In this document: positions 14,450 to 22,485 of the stretch, one piece after another
Layout: each line of letters starts with the position of its first letter
Numbering within the stretch: the stretch's first letter is position 1
Program-made: the position numbers and the translations under genes
Assembly (NCBI GenBank): GCA_945861915.1
Contig: CAMAWK010000012.1
Location: forward strand, 1-26,761
Direction of reading: 5' to 3'
Source of the DNA: Flavobacterium psychrophilum
GTDB lineage: Bacteria; Bacteroidota; Bacteroidia; Flavobacteriales; Flavobacteriaceae
DNA: 26,761 nucleotides
The notes under the pieces: model-generated
What the model was told of the DNA's origin: nothing
The model's database searches: none
Seen by the model: only the letters and a program-made list of their open reading frames with translations

Positions 14450-15210
14450 TGATAGAAGTAAAAAACATAGAAAAATCATTCGGAGAAAACAAAGTTTTAA
14501 AAGGTGTTTCTGCACTTTTTGAATCAGGAAAAACAAATCTAATTATCGGTCAGAGTGGTTCGGGGAAAACTGTTTTATTAAAAAGTCTGCTAGGTATTCA
14601 TGCTCCAGACACAGGAACAATTTCATTTGATGGAAGAATATATTCTGATTTAACTCCCGACGAAAAAAGAGAACTTAGAACCGAAATAGGAATGGTTTTT
14701 CAAGGAAGTGCTTTGTTTGACAGCATGACAGTTGCCGAAAACGTAGGTTTTCCACTTAAAATGTTTACCGAAAATTCGAAATCAGACAATCAAGACCGAG
14801 TCGATTTTGTGCTAAAAAGAGTTAATTTGATTGATGCTCATCATAAATTACCTTCCGAAATATCTGGTGGAATGCAAAAACGAGTAGCTATTGCTCGTGC
14901 CATCGTTAACAATCCAAAATATTTATTTTGTGACGAACCTAATTCTGGTTTAGATCCAAACACCGCTACTTTGATAGACAATTTAATCAAGGAAATCACC
15001 GAAGAATATAATATCACAACAGTAATTAATACGCATGATATGAATTCTGTGATGGAAATTGGAGAAAAAATTTTGTTCCTAAAAAACGGTGTTAAAGCAT
15101 GGGAAGGAACAAAAAAAGAGATATTCAAAACCGATAATGAAGCAATTGTTGAGTTTGTTTATTCATCTAATTTATTCAAAAAAGTTCGTGAAGCCTTTCT
15201 GAAGTCTTAA
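14449..15210 (+). CDS. MlaF-type ABC transporter ATP-binding protein
   Basis: 253-residue ATPase partner of the preceding permease. Walker A is GQSGSGKT, the signature is SGGMQKRVAIARA, Walker B is YLFCDEPNSGLDP and the H-loop is INTHDMNS; the GGMQKR signature is the form found in MlaF/Ttg2A-type proteins. The open frame extends upstream to 14389 but that would overlap the permease by 60 bases; ATG 14449 gives MIEVKNIEKSFGE, the normal ABC start, and the tight TAATG junction. The membrane lipid transport role follows from the family; substrate not visible. A short TGTTTT/AAAACA hairpin at 15221-15236 may follow the operon. Confidence 0.94.
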   Translation: MIEVKNIEKSFGENKVLKGVSALFESGKTNLIIGQSGSGKTVLLKSLLGIHAPDTGTISFDGRIYSDLTPDEKRELRTEIGMVFQGSALFDSMTVAENVGFPLKMFTENSKSDNQDRVDFVLKRVNLIDAHHKLPSEISGGMQKRVAIARAIVNNPKYLFCDEPNSGLDPNTATLIDNLIKEITEEYNITTVINTHDMNSVMEIGEKILFLKNGVKAWEGTKKEIFKTDNEAIVEFVYSSNLFKKVREAFLKS

Positions 15211-15322
15211 TTCTTTCATTTGTTTTCTTAAAAACAGACTTGAAAATTTCATTAAGTATACATTTTTTCTCTTTTTTTCCTCAAAAGTAAACTACCCGAC
15301 AAAACAGATTTTATAGCTGTTA

Positions 15323-15330
15323 TATTTTTG
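15323..15330 (+). promoter_or_regulatory. -7 box upstream of the YHS gene
   Basis: TATTTTTG fits TAnnTTTG and lies 37 bases before the ATG at 15368. It would start the YHS-DM13-DoxX transcript. The -33 element is not clear. Confidence 0.45.
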
Positions 15331-15367
15331 TGCCAACAAATCAAGATAACATTAAAATTTTAAAATC

Positions 15368-15838
15368 ATGAAAAAAGTATTTTTAATCCTATTCATTACT
15401 TCATTATCCATTTCAACTTTTGCTCAGACGGCTGCCAAACGAGTAAAGGAATACAATTTAGAAAGTAAAGTAGCCATAAAAGGCTATGATCCTGTGGCCT
15501 ATTTTACACAAAAAAAAGCAGTTAAAGGAAAATCAACTATCACTGTAACCCATGAAGGAGTTGTTTATCACTTCTCATCTCAAGCAAATAAGGAAACTTT
15601 TGTAAAAAGTCCAGCGAGTTACGAACCGCAATATGGTGGCTGGTGCTCGTATGCCATGGGAAATAACGGACCGAACGGAGAAAAAGTAGAAATTAATCCT
15701 GAAACATTCAAAATTGTAGATGGAAAATTGAACTTATTTTACAATGCCTATTTCAATAATACGTTGAAAAGTTGGAATAAAGACGAAGTAAACTTGAAGA
15801 AAAAAGCAGATGCAAATTGGAAAAAAATTATAAACTAA
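15368..15838 (+). CDS. Exported YHS domain protein
   Basis: 156 residues with a signal peptide (MKKVFLILFITSLSISTFA before QTAAKR). The YHS domain is visible as AIKGYDPVAYFTQKKAVKG, VVYHFSSQANKETFVKSP and YEPQYGGWCSYAMG. YHS domains are small, often metal-binding or metal-linked modules; in this exported single-domain form with the GGWCSYAM segment the function is not established. The first gene of a three-gene set: the DM13 gene starts 17 bases after its stop. Outer location (periplasm) follows from the signal peptide; no lipobox is present. Confidence 0.88.
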   Translation: MKKVFLILFITSLSISTFAQTAAKRVKEYNLESKVAIKGYDPVAYFTQKKAVKGKSTITVTHEGVVYHFSSQANKETFVKSPASYEPQYGGWCSYAMGNNGPNGEKVEINPETFKIVDGKLNLFYNAYFNNTLKSWNKDEVNLKKKADANWKKIIN

Positions 15839-15855
15839 CTTTAAAAAATAATATC

Positions 15856-16536
15856 ATGAAAAAAATTATCACTTTTGCTTTTTTTGTTCTGCTTTTTTCA
15901 ACACAGGTTGCAATAGCACAATGTTCAAGAACAGGAAACTTTATGCCCACAGACGTTCCTACAAAAGGTTCAGTAACCCTACTGTTTGATTCTGACGGAA
16001 CTATAAAGATACAAATGGGGTCTGATTTCTTAACCTATACGGGTCCTGATCTTCATGTGGTTTTAAGTAAAACCGCAACTTATAATGCAACTACTAGTGT
16101 TACAATTAGTGGAGTTTTAACTCAAGCTCAAGCCTCTGGTGCTCAAACTTTTACAGTTACAAGTCCCAAAGTAAAAAATATAAATGATTATCAGTTTATT
16201 TTAATTCATTGTATTCGGTACAACCATCTTTTTGGTTATGCTGCATTAGGAAATTCAAGTGGAGCAGGTTGCGCTACATTAGCCACAGATAGTTTTGATT
16301 CTGACTACAATTCTATTAGTGTTTATCCAAATCCTACGAAAGATAAAGTAACATTTTCGGTACAAGATGAAGCAAATGTTAGTATTTATAATAATTTAGG
16401 TAGAAAAATAAGTAGTAACCAGCTTATTACAAAAGAAAATAATTCAGTATCATTAGATTATTTTTCAAAGGGAATTTATTTTGTAGAAATAACGTCAAAT
16501 AATAAAAAAATTACAAAAAAAATAATTAAAAACTAA
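15856..16536 (+). CDS. DM13 domain protein with type IX secretion sorting domain
   Basis: 226 residues. Residues 1-21 are a signal peptide ending AIA before QC. Residues about 25-135 fit the DM13 domain: GSVTLLFDSDGTIKIQMG, YTGPDLHVVLSKTA, and the conserved end ILIHCIRYNHLFGYAALG with the single cysteine. DM13 domains have been predicted to carry a redox group. Residues about 155-226 are the T9SS type A sorting domain (ISVYPNPTKDKVTFSV, SIYNNLGRKI, SKGIYFVEITSNNKKITKKI), which sends the protein across the outer membrane. The frame opens at a TTG at 15817 inside the YHS gene; ATG 15856 is chosen because it begins the signal peptide. DoxX gene follows 11 bases later. Confidence 0.88.
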   Translation: MKKIITFAFFVLLFSTQVAIAQCSRTGNFMPTDVPTKGSVTLLFDSDGTIKIQMGSDFLTYTGPDLHVVLSKTATYNATTSVTISGVLTQAQASGAQTFTVTSPKVKNINDYQFILIHCIRYNHLFGYAALGNSSGAGCATLATDSFDSDYNSISVYPNPTKDKVTFSVQDEANVSIYNNLGRKISSNQLITKENNSVSLDYFSKGIYFVEITSNNKKITKKIIKN

Positions 16537-16547
16537 ACATCAAAATC

Positions 16548-16937
16548 ATGAAAAACCCTATTTTTATTTGGATTGTTAAACTCATAACAGTGGTAATACT
16601 AGTTCAAACTTTATTTTTTAAATTTACTGGAGCCGATGAAAGTGTGTTTATTTTTGAAACATTAGGTGTTGACCCTTATGGCAGAATAGGTTCGGGAGTG
16701 GTTGAATTGATTGCCTCAATTTTGATTCTAATTCCAAGAACAACTCTTTTAGGAGCACTTTTAGCACTAGGAACGATGGCTGGAGCTATTTTTTCACATA
16801 TATTTGTGCTAGGAATTGTAGTAAAAGACGATGGAGGAACATTGTTTTCGTTAGCAATAATTACTCTTATTTGTTGTCTGATACTTGTTTATAATAATAG
16901 AAATAAAATTCCAGATTTAGTACGATTTAAAATATAA
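16548..16937 (+). CDS. DoxX-like membrane protein
   Basis: 129 residues with four membrane segments at about 8-26, 48-64, 68-90 and 98-115. VILVQTLFFKFTGADESVFIF near the start and GSGVVELIASILILIP in the second helix are typical of the DoxX/MauE-like four-helix family. DoxX proteins occur with thiosulfate:quinone oxidoreductase and in other redox-linked membrane roles; for this small form the function is unknown. It is the last gene of the YHS-DM13-DoxX set and lies 55 bases before the DinB-like gene. A link to electron transfer with the DM13 protein is inference from the gene order. Confidence 0.78.
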   Translation: MKNPIFIWIVKLITVVILVQTLFFKFTGADESVFIFETLGVDPYGRIGSGVVELIASILILIPRTTLLGALLALGTMAGAIFSHIFVLGIVVKDDGGTLFSLAIITLICCLILVYNNRNKIPDLVRFKI

Positions 16938-16992
16938 CTATTTGATTTACAAGTTAATTAAAATTAATTCTAAAAAAATAACCGCTACATTT

Positions 16993-17481
16993 ATGCTCAT
17001 TCCAGCTGTTCGTAAAACCCTTCTTGAATTATCTGATTTAGTATCAAAATTGCCTCAAAGAGAGTACTGTTTGCCTTGCCATGATTTGAGTAATGCTACA
17101 ATCGGAGAACATACAAGACATATTATTGAACTATTTCAATGTTTAGAAAATCAATACGAAAATGGCGTTATTAATTATGATAATCGCAAGAGAGATTATT
17201 TGATTCAGACGAACACTGATTTTGCTGTATCTTGTATTCAAGCTATTTTAAATCAAATAGATAAACCTAATAAAAACCTTCAATTACAACAAATTATTGA
17301 TGGAGAATCGCTTTTTATCGAAAGTAATTATCATCGCGAATTGTTGTATAATTTGGAACATTGCATCCATCATCAGGCTTTGATAAAAGTGGCTATTATT
17401 CAATCTGCGACTATCGAAATTGATGAAAACTTTGGCGTTGCTCGTTCCACAATCGAATATAGAAAACAATGTGTACAGTAA
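16993..17481 (+). CDS. DinB-like four-helix protein
   Basis: 162 residues. The DinB/YfiT metal site is suggested by GEHTRHIIELF near residue 37-47 and by LEHCIHHQALIKVAI near 120-134, which supply the three histidines in the family spacing. These proteins form four-helix bundles, some being metal-dependent thiol or transferase enzymes; the substrate here is unknown. The frame is open to TTG 16942, but ATG 16993 gives MLIPAVRKTLLELSDL at the expected beginning of helix one. Its end overlaps the start of the NRDE gene by 13 bases, so the two are coupled. Confidence 0.8.
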   Translation: MLIPAVRKTLLELSDLVSKLPQREYCLPCHDLSNATIGEHTRHIIELFQCLENQYENGVINYDNRKRDYLIQTNTDFAVSCIQAILNQIDKPNKNLQLQQIIDGESLFIESNYHRELLYNLEHCIHHQALIKVAIIQSATIEIDENFGVARSTIEYRKQCVQ

Positions 17482-18179
17482 GTTTTGTAAATTCTAATGG
17501 CAAAATTATCATCACATCCAATAGGGACGAAAAAATAATTCGACCAGAGGCTATTGAGCCCAAAACATACTTAATCAATTCCAAAAAAGTTTTGTTTCCA
17601 AAAGATCCAAAAGCTGGTGGAACTTGGTTTGCAGTTGATGAATATTCGAATATTCTTGTTTTGCTAAACGGTGCCGATGAAAAACACGATATGACCCAAA
17701 AATATGGCAAAAGCCGAGGCCTGATTGTATTAGAGATTATTGGGAGCGAATCGCCATTAAAATCTTGGGAAAGTATTGATTTAAATGCTATTGAACCCTT
17801 TACTTTAGTTCTTTTGGAAAATAGCCAATTGTATCAATTGAGATGGAATAGTGAAGTTAAAACAACTTTGAAATTAGACACCAATCAAAATCATATTTGG
17901 TCCTCTTCGACTTTATATCCTGCAGCAATTCGAGAAAAAAGAGCCAGTTGGTTTACTACATTCTTAGAAACTGAACCCGAAGTAAATGCCGAGGAATTGC
18001 TTCATTTTCATCGATATACCGAAACCGAAAATCAAGAAAACGGTTTGGTGATCAATCGAAATGACGAACTGAAAACGCTAAGCATCACTCAAGCCATTTT
18101 AAATCAAAATAAAGTAGCATTATTTCATTATGATTTAATAAATAAACACGATTTTAGCCATTCGTTTATTGTTATTTAA
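17469..18179 (+). CDS. NRDE family protein (TANGO2-like)
   Basis: 236 residues beginning MCTVSFVNSNGKIIITSNRDE, with the family motif NRDE at about 18-21 and the Cys directly after Met that is constant in the family. WFAVDEYSNILVLLNG and GKSRGLIVLEII match later parts of the NRDE family. The human relative TANGO2 is linked to metabolic disease and proposed to act in haem or lipid handling; the bacterial role is not established. Start codon is fixed by the MCT motif and overlaps the DinB-like gene by 13 bases; the ATP-grasp gene follows within about 10 bases. Confidence 0.87.
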   Translation: MCTVSFVNSNGKIIITSNRDEKIIRPEAIEPKTYLINSKKVLFPKDPKAGGTWFAVDEYSNILVLLNGADEKHDMTQKYGKSRGLIVLEIIGSESPLKSWESIDLNAIEPFTLVLLENSQLYQLRWNSEVKTTLKLDTNQNHIWSSSTLYPAAIREKRASWFTTFLETEPEVNAEELLHFHRYTETENQENGLVINRNDELKTLSITQAILNQNKVALFHYDLINKHDFSHSFIVI

Positions 18180-18189
18180 ATCAAACTCT

Positions 18190-19224
18190 TTGAAACTATT
18201 TTTTCACAAACTTTTCCACTGGGAATATTGGCCTTTTTACCCACTTTATACGCCAATTATTATTCTTTGGATTTATTATTCTATCAAAGCTAAATCGATA
18301 TTTTTCTTTAATGCGTGCAATCCGTCTATCAAAAATGGCGGTGGCATTATGGAATCCAAGAAAGCAATTTATGATATACTCCCAAAAGATTGCTACCCCA
18401 AAACAGAATTAATTCTAGAGTCAACTCCTTTTGAAGAAGTGTTAAAATCACTTGAATTTTCTGAAATCAAAATGCCTTTCATCGTAAAACCTGATATTGG
18501 CTTAAGAGGTTCTGCGGTTAAAAAAATTCATTCAATAGCCGAGTTAGAATTTTATCATCTTAAAGCAGATTTCGATTATTTACTGCAAAATTTAATTCCG
18601 TACGAAAATGAAGTGGGCATTTTTTATGTTCGTTTTCCTCACGAAAAGCAAGGAAAAATTACCGGAATCGTTGCCAAAGATTTTTTGATTGTAGAAGGCG
18701 ATGGAATTTCGACCATCGAAAAATTACTCAAACAAAATCCTCGTTTTGAGTTGCAATTAAAAGCACTTAAAAAAGAATATGGCAATCAATTACTTGCTAT
18801 TTTGCCTAAAGGTGAAAAACGAAATTTAGTTCCCTATGGCAATCATGCTCGTGGTGCCAAATTTTTAGATCACAGTCATTTAATTTCTCCAAATCTGACA
18901 AAAGTAATTGACGGGATTTGTGTTCAAATTCCTGAATTTTATTTCGGAAGACTAGATTTAATGTACCAAAATTGGTCAACATTAGAGCAAGGACAGTACT
19001 TTTCAATTGTTGAACTTAACGGAGCGGCTAGCGAACCGACTCATATTTATGACCCCAAACATTCTGTGTTTTTTGCTTGGAAAGAATTGGCTAGACATAT
19101 CACCTACATGTACAATATAAGTGTCGAAAATCACAAACGTGGGTTTCCATATCTTTCTCACAAGGCAGGAATGGAACAATACCGCTTGCATTTAGAACAA
19201 AGTAAAAAGATAGTCGATTTTTGA
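18190..19224 (+). CDS. ATP-grasp ligase-like protein (D-Ala-D-Ala ligase superfamily)
   Basis: 344 residues. ATP-grasp features: FIVKPDIGLRGSAV for the ATP-binding strand pair, VAKDFLIVEGDG for the central part, and RLDLMYQ plus IVELNGAASEPTHIYDP for the metal-binding end. A hydrophobic stretch at about 14-35 (FYPLYTPIIILWIYYSI) suggests membrane attachment. ATP-grasp ligases of this superfamily join a carboxylate to an amine or thiol; the substrate is unknown and this is unlikely to be the housekeeping Ddl. No ATG exists in the first 55 codons: TTG 18190 gives MKLFFHKLFHWEYWPF, which I judge the natural start; TTG 18169, overlapping the NRDE gene, is the alternative. Confidence 0.8.
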   Translation: MKLFFHKLFHWEYWPFYPLYTPIIILWIYYSIKAKSIFFFNACNPSIKNGGGIMESKKAIYDILPKDCYPKTELILESTPFEEVLKSLEFSEIKMPFIVKPDIGLRGSAVKKIHSIAELEFYHLKADFDYLLQNLIPYENEVGIFYVRFPHEKQGKITGIVAKDFLIVEGDGISTIEKLLKQNPRFELQLKALKKEYGNQLLAILPKGEKRNLVPYGNHARGAKFLDHSHLISPNLTKVIDGICVQIPEFYFGRLDLMYQNWSTLEQGQYFSIVELNGAASEPTHIYDPKHSVFFAWKELARHITYMYNISVENHKRGFPYLSHKAGMEQYRLHLEQSKKIVDF

Positions 19225-19250
19225 TTGTGGATTTGTTTTTAAAATTGAAA

Positions 19251-19285
19251 TTGATTTTTGAAGTTGATTTTTGAAATTGAAATTG
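19251..19285. repeat. 13-base tandem repeat behind the ATP-grasp gene
   Basis: TTGATTTTTGAAG (19251-19263) is followed directly by TTGATTTTTGAAA (19264-19276) and a partial unit TTGAAATTG. The end of the preceding gene, TCGATTTTTGA at 19214-19224 including its TGA stop, resembles the same unit with one change. The array ends 11 bases before the GTG start of the exporter gene. Confidence 0.6.
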
Positions 19286-19296
19286 CCATTTAATTA

Positions 19297-19932
19297 GTGA
19301 TAAACCTTAAAAACATATTCGTCGGATTTCTTATTAGTTTCATTGGATCCATTCCTTTGGGATATTTGAATGTTGTTGGGTTTGAAATTTTTAAACAACA
19401 AGGGCTTCAGCCCACCTTTGTTTACTTGTTTGGAGTGGTTATTATTGAATTTTTAGTGGTGTATTTCAGTTTGATATTCGCTAAAAAGCTGGCAGAAAAC
19501 AAAAAACTAACTCGTTTTATAGAAGGTTTCTCAGTACTGTTTATGTTTATTTTGGCGGGAATTTTTTATTGTAGTTCCAATGCCAGCAATGGTTTTTCTA
19601 ATACTTTTAGCTATTCCCCGTTTGTTTTAGGAATCGTTTTGAGTGGGCTCAATTTTATTCAAATTCCGTTTTGGACAGGTTGGAATGTCTATCTTTTAAA
19701 CAGAAATTATATTGAAATTTCCAACACAACAAAGTATTTTTATGTCATAGGCACCACGCTTGGTACTTTTTCAGGAATGTTGGTTCTCATACTTTCACTT
19801 CATTATTTTGCTTCGAACGTCGATTTTATAGCAAAATATCTACTAAAAATTATTATTCCAGTTGTATTTCTATGTTTGGGAATTTTTCAAGGGATTCAAT
19901 TTTATAAGAAGTATTTGAAATATAATTTTTGA
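19297..19932 (+). CDS. LysE-family exporter-like membrane protein
   Basis: 211 residues with six hydrophobic segments. The N-terminus FVGFLISFIGSIPLGYLNVVGF matches the first helix of LysE/RhtB-type exporters, where a GxxPG/GxxPLG turn is usual. LysE members export amino acids or other small solutes; the substrate here is unknown. The start is GTG 19297; no ATG exists near the first helix, so this rare start is the only reasonable choice. The 13-base repeats lie just upstream and could influence initiation. The SDR gene begins 35 bases downstream. Confidence 0.78.
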   Translation: MINLKNIFVGFLISFIGSIPLGYLNVVGFEIFKQQGLQPTFVYLFGVVIIEFLVVYFSLIFAKKLAENKKLTRFIEGFSVLFMFILAGIFYCSSNASNGFSNTFSYSPFVLGIVLSGLNFIQIPFWTGWNVYLLNRNYIEISNTTKYFYVIGTTLGTFSGMLVLILSLHYFASNVDFIAKYLLKIIIPVVFLCLGIFQGIQFYKKYLKYNF

Positions 19933-19967
19933 ATTGTTTTACTACATTTACAAAACAAAATTCATAT

Positions 19968-20645
19968 ATGAAAAACATCATCATTACAGGAACTTCCAGA
20001 GGAATTGGTTACGAATTAGCCTTACAATTTGCATCGGCTGGTCATCAGGTCTTGGCTATTTCTAGAACAATTCCTCAAGCACTTCTCAAAAACCCAAATA
20101 TCACCAGCCTTTCGGTTGATTTATCAGACGAAAAGGAGATAAAAAAAGTAGAAAAAATGCTCGCTGAAAGCTGGGCAAAAGTCGATATTCTGATTCATAA
20201 TGCAGGTAGCTTAGTTTTTAAACCTTTTGCCGAAACATCGCAAGAAGATTTTGAGAACATCTATAAAGTCAATGTTTTTGGCGTTGCTAATTTAACTCGT
20301 GTTTGTTTGCCTTTTTTACAAAAAGGAAGTCATGTAGTGACTATCAGTTCTATCGGAGGCATTCAAGGAAGTTTAAAATTTGCAGGATTGTCTGCTTATA
20401 GCTCGAGCAAAGGAGCGGTAATTACCTTGTCTGAACTTTTAGCAGAAGAATACAAAGAACAAGGAATTTCGTTCAATGTTTTGGCTCTTGGAGCGGTTCA
20501 AACTGAAATGTTAGAAGAAGCTTTTCCGGGTTATCAAGCACCGATATCGGCATTAGAAATGGCAAATTATATTTTTGATTTTGCCTTAACAGGTAATAAA
20601 TATTACAACGGAAAGGTGTTGCAAGTATCGTCAAGTAATCCGTGA
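19968..20645 (+). CDS. Short-chain dehydrogenase/reductase (SDR)
   Basis: 225 residues, classical SDR. The cofactor motif TGTSRGIG is at residues 7-14, the NAG-like structural motif is HNAGSL, the active-site serine is in ISSIGG, and the catalytic pair is Y144 and K148 in YSSSKGAV. Cytoplasmic NAD(P)-dependent oxidoreductase; the substrate cannot be read from the sequence. The open frame reaches back to TTG 19929, overlapping the exporter gene; ATG 19968 gives MKNIIITGTSRGIG at the normal distance from the cofactor motif. Its stop overlaps the GTG of the SprT-like gene (GTGA), indicating coupled translation. Confidence 0.92.
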   Translation: MKNIIITGTSRGIGYELALQFASAGHQVLAISRTIPQALLKNPNITSLSVDLSDEKEIKKVEKMLAESWAKVDILIHNAGSLVFKPFAETSQEDFENIYKVNVFGVANLTRVCLPFLQKGSHVVTISSIGGIQGSLKFAGLSAYSSSKGAVITLSELLAEEYKEQGISFNVLALGAVQTEMLEEAFPGYQAPISALEMANYIFDFALTGNKYYNGKVLQVSSSNP

Positions 20646-21280
20646 TAAATAAAAATTCCAAATTCCAAAACTTACAATTGTCTGATACTTTATCAAAATA
20701 TTTACCTGAACACGCCGTAAAACCAGTTTTTGAGCTGATTGTTGCCAATCAAGTGCATCTCAAAATTGTTAACGAACGCCAAACTCGTCATGGCGATTAC
20801 AGAAAGGCAGTAAACGGTAAACACGAAATTACGGTTAATGCCAATTTAAATAAATATCGATTTTTAATCACTTTGATTCACGAAATAGCCCATTTGGCAG
20901 CATTCGAAAAATATGGACGAAATATAAAACCGCACGGAAACGAATGGAAATTGACTTTTCAGCAACTGATGTTGCCTTTTATTCGACCCGAAATATTTCC
21001 GCATTCGGTTTTGCCTTTGGTAGCCAATCACTTCAGAAATCCATCGGCTAGTAGCGACACCGATGCGCGATTGGCTTTTGCCTTGAAACAATTTGACGAG
21101 CGAAAATCGGATGTTTATTTTATACATGAAGTCCCAAACGGAAGTAAATTCAGGATTCAAAACGGACGAATTTTTCAAAAAAAAGGACTTCGAGTGAAAC
21201 GATACGAATGTTTAGAACTCAGCACCGGAAAATTATTTTTGTTTAATGCCAACGCCGAGGTTGAAATTTTGCCAAATTAA
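20642..21280 (+). CDS. SprT-like zinc metalloprotein
   Basis: 212 residues when begun at GTG 20642. The zinc motif HEIAH is at 80-84 (LIHEIAHLAAFEKYG), with HGNEWKLTFQQLM supplying the third ligand region. SprT/SPRTN-like proteins are presumed zinc proteases; bacterial function is poorly known. Start choice: GTG 20642 overlaps the SDR stop by 4 bases, but residues 2-12 would then be encoded by a short-period repeat (AAATTCC twice). TTG 20678 would give MSDTLSKYLPEHAVKPVFELI, which I recall as the family beginning. Both are possible; the zinc-domain call is not affected. Confidence 0.87.
   Translation: MINKNSKFQNLQLSDTLSKYLPEHAVKPVFELIVANQVHLKIVNERQTRHGDYRKAVNGKHEITVNANLNKYRFLITLIHEIAHLAAFEKYGRNIKPHGNEWKLTFQQLMLPFIRPEIFPHSVLPLVANHFRNPSASSDTDARLAFALKQFDERKSDVYFIHEVPNGSKFRIQNGRIFQKKGLRVKRYECLELSTGKLFLFNANAEVEILPN
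20653..20673. repeat. Short heptamer repeat at the SprT-like gene start
   Basis: AAATTCC at 20653-20659 is repeated exactly at 20660-20666 and followed by the looser unit AAAACTT. The run lies between two candidate start codons of the SprT-like gene (GTG 20642 and TTG 20678). Confidence 0.5.
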
Positions 21281-21412
21281 TATCCTTTAAACTTTACAAA
21301 ATGTCAATCCGTCTATAGATTGATGGGTTTTGCCTATTTGTTAGATATATTTCTCATTAAATAAATATATTTACAAAAAAAAAGAATATATATTTTTATA
21401 CTTAAATTCAAT

Positions 21413-22471
21413 ATGAATAAAAATTATTACGCAATTATTATGGCCGGAGGAGTTGGTTCTCGATTTTGGCCAGTAAGTACTACTGAATTTCCAAAACAAT
21501 TTCACGATATGTTGGGCGCTGGCGAAACGCTTATTCAAAAAACCTTTAGCCGATTATCAAAGTTAATTCCGCTCGAAAATATTTTGGTATTAACCAATGA
21601 GAGATATAAAGAGTTGGTTTTACAGCAATTGCCTTTGGTGCAAGAAAATCAAGTTTTGCTAGAACCCGCTATGCGAAATACAGCTCCTTGTATTTTGTAT
21701 GCTTCTTTAAAAATTCAAAAACAAAATCCCGATGCTGTTATGGTCGTAGCACCAAGCGATCATTGGATTGAAGATGAAATCGAATTTTCCAACAATTTGC
21801 AAAACTGTTTTGACTTTTGTCAAAAAGAAAATACGTTAATGACACTTGGTATTCAACCTACATTTCCCAACACCGGTTTTGGCTATATTGAGTTTGATAA
21901 ATCAGACGGAAATCAAATTAAAAAAGTAAGTCAGTTTCGTGAAAAACCCGATTACGAAACCGCAAAATCGTTTTTGGAAAGTGGTAATTTCTTGTGGAAT
22001 GGCGGAATTTTCATTTGGAGTGTAAAAGCTATAACAACTGCATTTGAGCAATTTCAACCAGCAATGAACAATTTGTTCCAAAAAGGAAACAATGACTACA
22101 ACACCCCTTTAGAACAAGATTTTATTGATGCTAATTATGCTTTGGCAGAAAACGTTTCAATAGATTATGCCGTGATGGAAAAAGCCAAAAATGTGTTTGT
22201 ACTTCCGGCTACTTTCGATTGGAATGACTTGGGAACTTGGGGTTCGTTGCACGAAAAATTAGGAAAAGATGATAATAATAATGCTGTGGTTAATGCAAAA
22301 ACATTATTGAATAATTCGAGCAATAATATCATTTCCACCGCCAAAGATAAACTAGTAATTATTGACGGATTGGAAGATTTTATTATCGTAGACAAAGAAA
22401 ATGTCTTACTGATTTATCCGAAAAGCAAAGAGCAGGAAATAAAAGGGATTGTAAAACAAATTGTAGATTAA
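21413..22471 (+). CDS. manC: Mannose-1-phosphate guanylyltransferase
   Basis: Makes GDP-mannose from mannose 1-phosphate and GTP, a precursor of surface polysaccharides and glycoproteins. Motifs: IIMAGGVGSRFWPVSTTEFPKQF (A-to-F run at 10-31; the nucleotide-binding GGxGxRxWPxS and PKQF), VVAPSDHWIED, the FREKPDYETA sugar-binding segment and FLWNGGIFIWSV. At 352 residues it is a single-domain enzyme without the C-terminal phosphomannose isomerase domain of AlgA-type proteins. It stands 132 bases behind the SprT-like gene and converges on the Crp/Fnr gene. Start is the ATG before NKNYYAIIMAGG. Confidence 0.94.
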   Translation: MNKNYYAIIMAGGVGSRFWPVSTTEFPKQFHDMLGAGETLIQKTFSRLSKLIPLENILVLTNERYKELVLQQLPLVQENQVLLEPAMRNTAPCILYASLKIQKQNPDAVMVVAPSDHWIEDEIEFSNNLQNCFDFCQKENTLMTLGIQPTFPNTGFGYIEFDKSDGNQIKKVSQFREKPDYETAKSFLESGNFLWNGGIFIWSVKAITTAFEQFQPAMNNLFQKGNNDYNTPLEQDFIDANYALAENVSIDYAVMEKAKNVFVLPATFDWNDLGTWGSLHEKLGKDDNNNAVVNAKTLLNNSSNNIISTAKDKLVIIDGLEDFIIVDKENVLLIYPKSKEQEIKGIVKQIVD

Positions 22472-22485
22472 AAAGAAATCAAAAG

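Noticed and set aside
16986..16995. TACATTTATG as a promoter box for the DinB-like gene
   Set aside because: It lacks the final G and overlaps the start codon itself, so transcription would begin inside the gene.
21304..21323. TCAATC/GATTGA inverted repeat with inner TCTATAGA behind the SprT-like gene
   Set aside because: Six-base stem without a T-run or further copies; too weak to call a terminator or operator.
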